From: Boswellia sacra
Taxonomy: Eukaryota; Streptophyta; Magnoliopsida; Sapindales; Burseraceae
DNA length: 64,000 nucleotides
Assembly (NCBI GenBank): GCA_013180625.2
Contig: SNVD02004800.1
Coordinates: 62,001 to 126,000, forward strand
Direction: 5' to 3'
Positions 58,001 to 64,000 of the stretch are shown one piece after another. Position numbers and translations under genes: made by a program. The notes beneath the pieces are model-generated. The model searched no databases. It was not told where the DNA came from and worked only from the letters and a program-made list of their open reading frames with translations. Each line of letters begins with the position of its first letter. Positions within the stretch are counted from its first letter, which is position 1.

Positions 58001-59258
58001 TGCTCTAACAAAGATTGTTTTTGAAGTTGAGGCTTGTTGTGATCTTCTTAAGCCAATCCTCTTTCGAGTTAAAATATCATCAAGCTTCTTTGACCCCTTA
58101 TTGAGACTTTGAATGGTTGCTTCATGTTCTTTCAAGCATTCAGTTTTCTCAACTAGTTCTTGATTCAGATTTTCAATGGTAGATTCAAGTTTAGTAACTC
58201 TCTATTTCAAGTAGACTTTTTCACAAGTCACAATCTTAAATTCTTGCTCAAATTTTTCAACTTTCTTTTCCAACTCTCTATTCTTTGATATTTCAATCTC
58301 CTATACATGGTAAAGATCATTATATGATTTCTCATAGTAGTTTAGATCAAAGATAATCGCATTGTCATCCTCCTCAACTGCCTTTACTTCTATTTGAATT
58401 AATTCAGTAGTTTCAGACACAGCTGACTTGCCCTTATCAGATGCCGATGCTATAAATGCAATAAAACCATCATGCTATTCTTGATCTTCAGAGTTGCTGT
58501 CAGAATCGCTATCACTCCAAGTTGTATTGAGTCCCTTGCCTTTCTTTTTCAAGTTTACATATTCTAATTTAATGTGTCCAAAACCAGAATATTCATAGCA
58601 TTGAACTTGATTTTTCTTTTCTGGTTCTTTGTTAAATTTCTTAAAATCTGTAAAAGACTTTACTTATTTTTGTCCTTTGCCTTGATTCTTCTTTTTGAAA
58701 TTCTTTTTCAGAAACTTGGTGTAATGTTTTACCATGTAAGCTAGCTGATCTTCATCTTGACTTCTCATCACAGCTTCTTTAGTTTCTATCTTTGAAGAGG
58801 AGAGATTCATTGCAATTGATTTATTCTTCTTCTTTGTAATAATACTCAGCTCAAATGTTTGAAGAGATCCCAGCAACTCATCAATCCTTAGCTCATCAAG
58901 ATTTTTTGTATCTTTATTCTTGTTCTCAAGTTTCTCCCAAAACTTCTATGGTAGTGGTGCACGAAGATATGAGACTGAATGAATGTATGTTGATAGCATT
59001 AAAGAGGGCATTGATGGCTTTGGAATTCCATTGAGTTTCTTCAAGATCTTGCTTGCTCCATTCTGCCTCGGATTTCTCTTTTGTTTCTCCATCACCATTT
59101 ACACGAGTAGGTGGACTGCAACAATAAACAACTGATCTCTAAACTCCTTCATCAATGGACTTCAAGAAAAACTCCATCTTAGCCTTCCAATAGCCATAGT
59201 TGTCTTCATCAAGCAGTGGTGGATGATTAATCGAACCTCCATTCCTAAGAAAATCCAT
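55029..59258 (-). pseudogene. Copia gag-protease-integrase-RT-RNase H (N-terminal) frame, broken
   Basis: Starts at ATG 59258 (MDFLRNGGSINHPPLLDE, then NYGYWKAKMEFFLK, the UBN2-type copia gag). Zinc-knuckle remnants are QCYEYSGFGH (about 58590) and CYFCGVGGHN (about 57830), both missing ligands, with a Glu/Lys coiled-coil between. The protease motif reads WYFNSGCSRHM (Asp to Asn, about 57725). Integrase at 56833-57303 keeps the three acidic residues (QMDLIGP, RSDHGKE, TEHNRVVKRKNRT). RT at 55573-56094 keeps YQMDVKIAF and IYVDDIVFG. SLYRSILGSLLYLTMSRPDI and the start of RNase H lead to LRNNLVAWH, where the hAT sits. Many stops; inactive. Confidence 0.87.
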
Positions 59259-59300
59259 AGCTTAAAAAAACTAGGATCTACACAATTCAGTTAGTGTCTT

Positions 59301-59312
59301 GCTCTGATACCA
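59301..59312 (-). other. Copia primer-binding site (tRNA-Met type)
   Basis: On the minus strand TGGTATCAGAGC, two bases after the 5' LTR end ...CTTACA. Confidence 0.88.
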
Positions 59313-59314
59313 AT

Positions 59315-60152
59315 TGTAAGTTTAGAAGTTATAGATACAATTATATCATATACACACGTATGCAGTTAAGTAAAATGTAACAAACAGGAAAGTAAAAGTG
59401 CATAGCAACTTTTACGTGGCTCAGCTATAAACCAGCCTACATCCACGGGCAGCCAAGCTGCAATTCACTAAGTTATTCAGGCTTACAAACTACTTAGATT
59501 TATAGTAGTAGAGAACCCCTCTCTCACTCACTCACCCACCTTTCTTTGTAACCTACGTTCCCTCCAACAATTTTAAATCTGGTGAACCAACTTTCTGGAA
59601 CCTTGCTGCACTTCACTACCCTCTATTACGACCATTCTTAACAGATTACAACTTCCCTTGGTGAATAACTCAAACTCACACAAGTAATCCACAAACACTC
59701 ATGAAGACAAACATAAACGCAAGCTAATAAAACAATAAAGCACTCTCAAAATAATTCATAAACAGCTTGCCAAAAAGTCTTCAACTAGACACAATAAAGT
59801 TGATCTTTACATACTGCATGTCTAGCTTATCCTTATTGCATAAGGATTCCTTGATTCGCTTCCTAAACCTGTATAGAACGATTTCTAAGAAAGGAATCTA
59901 TCATTAGGACAATCAGTGAATGAATAGGATAATCAACCATTCCTAAAGTTAAATAAATAACTTTCCTAATGTGAGAACCGATTCTGGAAATAAAGATCAG
60001 TAATGATTAACTGAAGATAATTAATAAGAAATAACCAAAACAGAAAATATTCATAATAGTAAACTTTTTTCTCATTTTGTTTTTCTAAAAAATAGCCAAC
60101 TCAGCATGGCACCTAAGTTGACACATGGTAATGATGTGGCATGGTCCTAACA
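59315..60152 (-). repeat. Copia 5' LTR (838 bp)
   Basis: On minus it starts TGTTAGGACCATGCCAC and ends CTTCTAAACTTACA. It differs from the 35165-36008 copy by many point changes and small indels, consistent with an old insertion. Confidence 0.88.
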
Positions 60153-60618
60153 ATTTTGAAAATTTTTCATTCATAAGAGATTGCCATCATAAAAGAATTT
60201 ATTAAAACTTCTTTTCATAAAGCACAAATATCAATTAAAAAAACTAATATAGTTTTTGGATCATTTTAAACAGAGGCATCTTTGGACCTTTTTTTAGTAA
60301 AAAAATTTGGAAATATTGATTGAAATCAACAATTTTAATATTTAAATATATTCAAATGAACATAATTTTATGAAAAGTTTCAAAATTTTCATCCAATGTT
60401 AAATATCAATATTTGTTGCTTTTTATTTGTTTAATAAAGTGTCATTCTTATTTTTTTCATCTTTTCATGTGAATTATATTTTAACTGTAATTGCTTTAAA
60501 AATGTTCTTAATTTTTGTTTAAAAATAATATACTATTTAATTTTGTTATTTTCAATTCTCTCAAATAAGTTTGATTTTATTAAAAGTTTTGTAACTAGAA
60601 ATTATTTGTCACTAAAAT
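60153..60618. other. Spacer between two copia elements
   Basis: A+T-rich DNA without a recognisable feature. Together with 34411-35164 it represents the pre-insertion host sequence around the nest. Confidence 0.4.
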
Positions 60619-61770
60619 TGAGAGTTCTGGAAGTATACAGTTATATAAAATAAAACAGTAAACTGTTAAGTCAATTGGCACAGGAGGATTTTTACGTGGT
60701 TCGGTTATAAAACCTACGTCCACGGACAGTTATAGAGCTGCAATTCACTAAGTTCTTGTTTGTATAATCTTTAGGACCTTTTACAATGCTGACTCACCCT
60801 CACACACTAACCTAATCTTTGTAAAACAAAATCTTCGCAAAGATCATAAACTCTAGTGACACTGCCCACTCTCTATCGCATATAACTTCACAACACACTG
60901 TTAAGTTAAACATAACACACGAAGTCTGACATTGAATTACATAAACACTTAACTCGCAAGTTATCCCAAGTGTCTACTAACTCACACAGACTCAATCAAC
61001 AACTCATGTATGATTTCTACCACTCATACATGAATCAAAAGACTCAAAGAATCAAATTAAAGAAGCATCCCATTTTGCATTGAAGCTCTTCTATCAATTC
61101 ATGGAATGCCAAAATCAAGACTCTCTAAAAAACACAACCAAATTAGCTAACCCGCCAATCTCTCTTCAGCGTCTTAGCCTTCAGTTATAACATGGTCTAT
61201 ATAGTGAGAGGCCTGGACGACATCTCCTAGAAATCCTGTAAAAGATCTACATCAAAATCATATTAGGATTAGGAGAAATACAATAGGAAGTGATATAATT
61301 AAACTTCTAAGAAATTAGGATAAATATCTATCCTAATTAGGATACAAGATACTATATCTTAATCTAAAAAGATATTTATTATAAATCAAATACTTCCTAA
61401 AATATAATTATAGAAACAGTAAAATAATAATCAAAATAACATTCTTGTTTTATCACAAGTTGATAAAAAATATAACATGTATATGACACATGCATGTTGA
61501 CACAAAATCTCGTCACCAATCATTCTTGGTGCAAGTGCTCGACAGACACCACTCGACACTTGACACTTGAAACTCGACACTCAACAAGTTTGACACAACA
61601 GACTCGACATGTGACACAATCGTGACACTCGATAAAACCTCGACACTAGACGAAATCGAGACTCGACAACCACAGTTGACACCAATAATCTCGACATGAT
61701 CTACTCAACATATCTCGATATATCTCGGTATATCTTGACACAATCAACCCGACACATCTCGACACCAACA
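60619..61770 (-). repeat. LTR of the second copia element (1152 bp)
   Basis: On minus it begins TGTTGGTGTCGAG directly after the PPT and ends with CTCTCA at 60619. Its first 240 bp (the U3 region) are built of TGTCGAG-type motifs. The conserved middle matches the other copia LTRs around the CCACGG block. Confidence 0.78.
61535..61770. repeat. CGACACTCGAC motif array in the U3 of the copia LTR
   Basis: Repeated CACTCGACACT, AACTCGACACTC, GACTCGACATG, CTCGATATATCTCG and similar units, nearly all in one orientation. It is the same motif as the arrays inside the MULE and the gypsy LTR region, here at the promoter end of a copia LTR. Confidence 0.8.
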
Positions 61771-62138
61771 ATCTCCCTCTTTTTGGCAATTTGTGATGAA
61801 AGCACTAAACTGTTTCTAGAAATAATAACATGTGAGCTGTGACAAAAATCATAACAGAACACTGTCATAACTTTGTATATCATGCAAACACAAAAAAAAA
61901 ACACATAACATCAAAATAAGTCGAATGCACACACATAGCATAAGAAATTTAGTTCTTACTCCCCCTCACTTCTTACTTACACCTTTGAGGAATAAGCAAA
62001 AAATAATAATAATAAACACAAAGCATAGTTAAAGAGATAACAGAAAAAGAACAAAAAGATCAGGAGCATAAAAAATATCAGTCAGCAGCAATTCCTACTC
62101 CCTTATCTCCCCCTTGATTTCAACACAAGTGGCCAAAA

Positions 62139-63898
62139 CTAACTAAGTCTGGGAGACTTGCGAACTGGTGGAGAAGTGGAGCTGCCAGGGCGCTTGATAG
62201 TCCTACTAGCTATAGATTTAAACTTGCACCTGGTAGTGGGAGTAGGCTGTTCAGAGGGTATAGTTGCTAGCGGTGCATCAGTAGTGTCAGAGGAAGTAGC
62301 ACTAACTTCAGTTACAATTCGTTTGATTTCCTGCTCACGGAGTTCTGCATTGATTGTCTGAGTTGGTGGTGGAGAGGTATGAGGTTCTGCTTCAGCTGCT
62401 TCAGGGAGAGGGAAATCATGAGGGACTTCCTCAGGAAGTGGTGAAGGCTATTTCATTCCGGATTCTACTTGTGTTGGTTCATTAGACACAGATTCATCTC
62501 TTAAGGCTGGAGCTGAGGATTTGATGTTCTTCTTCTGCTTCTGGTCCGATGATTTCTTTACCACTTTAACTATCTTCTTTCCCTGCCTTCTAGTTCCTTT
62601 TGCAGGAGATAGAATTGGGTTTGCCTTCTGCTTTTATGCTGCTGTTATGTCTGTCTCAATAGCAGAATGTTCAGCTTGTCCTGCTGCTGGCATTTGATCA
62701 GCTGCTGCAGGCAGAGAGGTTCATCATCCTCGGGTATCTCCTCAGCTGGTTTCTCAGGAACCCCAGTGTCAATCTCCATGGTCGGTGGTTCTACTGTAGT
62801 ACCAGGATGTCCTGCAAACTTTACTTCCAAAGTAGATTGCTTGAGTTTAATTGCTTTCAAATCTTGCACAATTTCTGTTAAGGTAGAGTTGATCAGTACA
62901 AGTTGTTCTTCAATATTGTTCAACTGATTTTTCCTGACTCTCTTGGGTTTTGGTTGCAGGTAAGTCAGATTTGTCATGCAGTCTTTGAAGAAATCCCTTT
63001 GTAATGGATTTGGACGGAATTTTAGTTTGTTCATTAGAGCTCATTGGGATGCTGTTTTGTGCAAGAATCCCTTGAATCAAACGAGGAAACACAAGCAAAT
63101 AATAATCAGAGTGATAAGATCTAATGTGTACAATTGATCTATAGGCTAGCAAACCAAAGTTAATTGGTCGATTGGTGCCTAAACAATAGAGAAATTTCAC
63201 TCTGTCTTCTCTAACTTGATTTTGATGGGAAGAAAGAAGCCAGTTGAATTGAGCTATCTTATGCAACACTCGATATTTCTTCCTAAGATATTGCTAGTCT
63301 ATACCATCCTTCGGCTGCCAAACAATGTCTGTTCTACCAGTCAATTCCTCTATTACTTCAGCCATGTTATATTCTTCATCTAATGCATATAAACTGCCTA
63401 TGGGAATGTCCAGGAAAGTGTTTATAACATTCGGAGAGAACTTAACAAACTTTCCTCGACAATAAACTTTGTGATATAGAAAGCTTTTAGGATCATCAAT
63501 GGCAGATGAGATGTTTGCATAAAATTTCTGAATTAAAGCCTTCACAAAGGGTAGGAAATTTGTTACCGTACGAGTCCAGTAAATAGACTCAATCATCTCA
63601 CTCAGACCATAGGTATTGAAATCTGACAGTTGCACCGGCCTTTCCATTTGCAGATTCCTCTTTGAAGTGTACTTCATGAACTTTTGTTTGATTGCCGCTG
63701 TGAGAAATTTGTTGAACTTCGGCTTGATTTTGTCCTTGATCTTCTTTATGGGAACAAGTTCATCTTCGCTCATGGCCGGATCAGTTGCAATCTCTGCATG
63801 TTCATGTTGTGTCGGAGATGACGGTACACTATTGCTGGAGTTGTTATATGTGAAGATGAAGAACTGGCGGTCTTTTTCGATTTAGAAGAGGTCGCCAT
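62139..63898 (-). pseudogene. Extra 3' ORF of the second copia element (putative plant transposon protein domain)
   Basis: Starts at ATG 63898 (MATSSKSKKT). After a frame change the core continues from MSEDELVPIKKIKDKIKPKF (63773) with RPVQLSDFNTYGLSEMIESI, LIQKFYANISSAIDD, LYHKVYCRGKFVKFSPNVIN and FLDIPIGSLY. The next frame gives MLHKIAQFNWLLSSHQNQV and KFLYCLGTNRPINFG. A Pro/Glu/Thr-rich tail ends in KRPGSSTSPPVRKSPRLS (stop at 62139), a basic tail that could be a nuclear localisation signal. It parallels the ORF at 36400-38188 residue block by residue block (FYANI.., YCR.K...S.NVIN, IAQFNW / IAKYNW). At least three frameshifts or stops separate the pieces. Confidence 0.72.
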
Positions 63899-64000
63899 GG
63901 TTAATGTTTCTGGTCTGCAGAAAATTTTCAAAACAGGAAGAGAGAGGCAAGACGCGGGACAGGGACGAAACTGTAGTTGGAGTATGGTATGAACAGGAGA

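Larger units (their letters stand above)
35165..60152 (-). mobile_element. Ty1/copia retrotransposon with extra 3' ORF, split by a nested hAT
   Basis: Two LTRs (TGTAAG...AACA read on plus; TGTT...TTACA on minus) bound the element. PBS TGGTATCAGAGC follows the 5' LTR on the minus strand and the PPT AAAAGGGGAGAC precedes the 3' LTR. Gene order on minus is gag, protease, integrase, RT, RNase H (Ty1/copia order), then an additional ORF before the 3' LTR, as in Sire-type elements. Without the 15.6-kb hAT insertion the element is about 9.4 kb. Flanks AATTT and ATTTT are a near match for a 5-bp duplication. The two LTRs have diverged by many substitutions, so the insertion is old. Confidence 0.88.
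60619..64000 (-). mobile_element. Second copia-type element, 3' part only (runs off the window)
   Basis: On the minus strand, reading in from the window edge, there is an extra ORF (62139-63898), a short spacer, a PPT (AAAAAGAGGGAGAT at 61771-61786) and an LTR (60619-61770). The LTR shares the phrases TTTTACGTGG(T/C)TC, CTACGTCCACGG and GCTGCAATTCACTAAGTT with the LTRs of the first copia element, so the two are distant relatives. The gag-pol part and 5' LTR lie beyond 64000. Confidence 0.8.

Noticed and set aside
1..64000. tRNA, rRNA or other structured RNA genes
   Set aside because: No cloverleaf-like segment with A/B boxes was noticed. PBS sequences only match tRNA 3' ends. A tRNA scan would be needed to exclude small genes firmly.

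Overview
This is nuclear DNA from a flowering plant, most likely a eudicot. The evidence is a 14-exon gene with plant-type GT..AG introns, very A+T-rich intergenic sequence, plant MULE, hAT, Ty1/copia and Ty3/gypsy elements, and PBS sequences matching plant tRNA-Met and tRNA-Asp. I cannot name the species from sequence alone.

Layout. Positions 1-5,900 hold A+T-rich repeats, a small intronless conserved gene (3324-3764, minus) and a long foldback repeat. Positions 5967-17239 (minus) hold the one large host gene, a type II (K+-independent, AVP2/VHP2-like) H+-translocating pyrophosphatase. I traced it through 14 exons to an 802-residue protein. A leader exon lies near 18,000. About 130 bp beyond the last gene-proximal sequence, an 11.9-kb Mutator-like element (MULE, 18368-30294) sits in the presumed promoter. 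It has long terminal inverted repeats and a perfect 9-bp target duplication. Inside it are a decayed Ulp1-type (C48) protease gene, the N-terminal part of a MuDR-type transposase, a foldback repeat and a broken Ty3/gypsy element. From 30.3 to 35.2 kb there are A+T-rich repeats and a clean 760-bp non-autonomous hAT element.

Positions 35165-60152 are a three-level nest. An old Ty1/copia element (minus strand, diverged LTRs, extra 3' ORF) was entered at its RNase H by a hAT transposon (39414-55028, 8-bp duplication). The hAT transposase was later split by a young Ty3/gypsy (Athila/Tat-like) LTR element (42267-51459; two 1416-bp LTRs about 99% identical by eye; 5-bp duplication GCTTC). The right edge (60619-64000) is the 3' part of a second copia element with the same extra-ORF layout.

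The most unusual content is in the young LTR element. It has lost most of gag and nearly all of RT, RNase H and integrase, but it carries two non-retroviral reading frames. One is a basic, Cys-rich 184-aa protein resembling the nucleic-acid-binding/silencing-suppressor proteins of carlavirus-like RNA viruses. The other is an intronless LONELY GUY (LOG) cytokinin-activating phosphoribohydrolase with one C-terminal frameshift. Near-identical LTRs imply that the cargo-bearing form moved recently. A second theme is a CpG-rich CGACACTCGAC-type motif in arrays inside three unrelated elements: the MULE ends, a gypsy LTR-like region and a copia LTR. Splice sites, element ends and duplications were read by hand; homology assignments rest on recognised motifs, not on searches.
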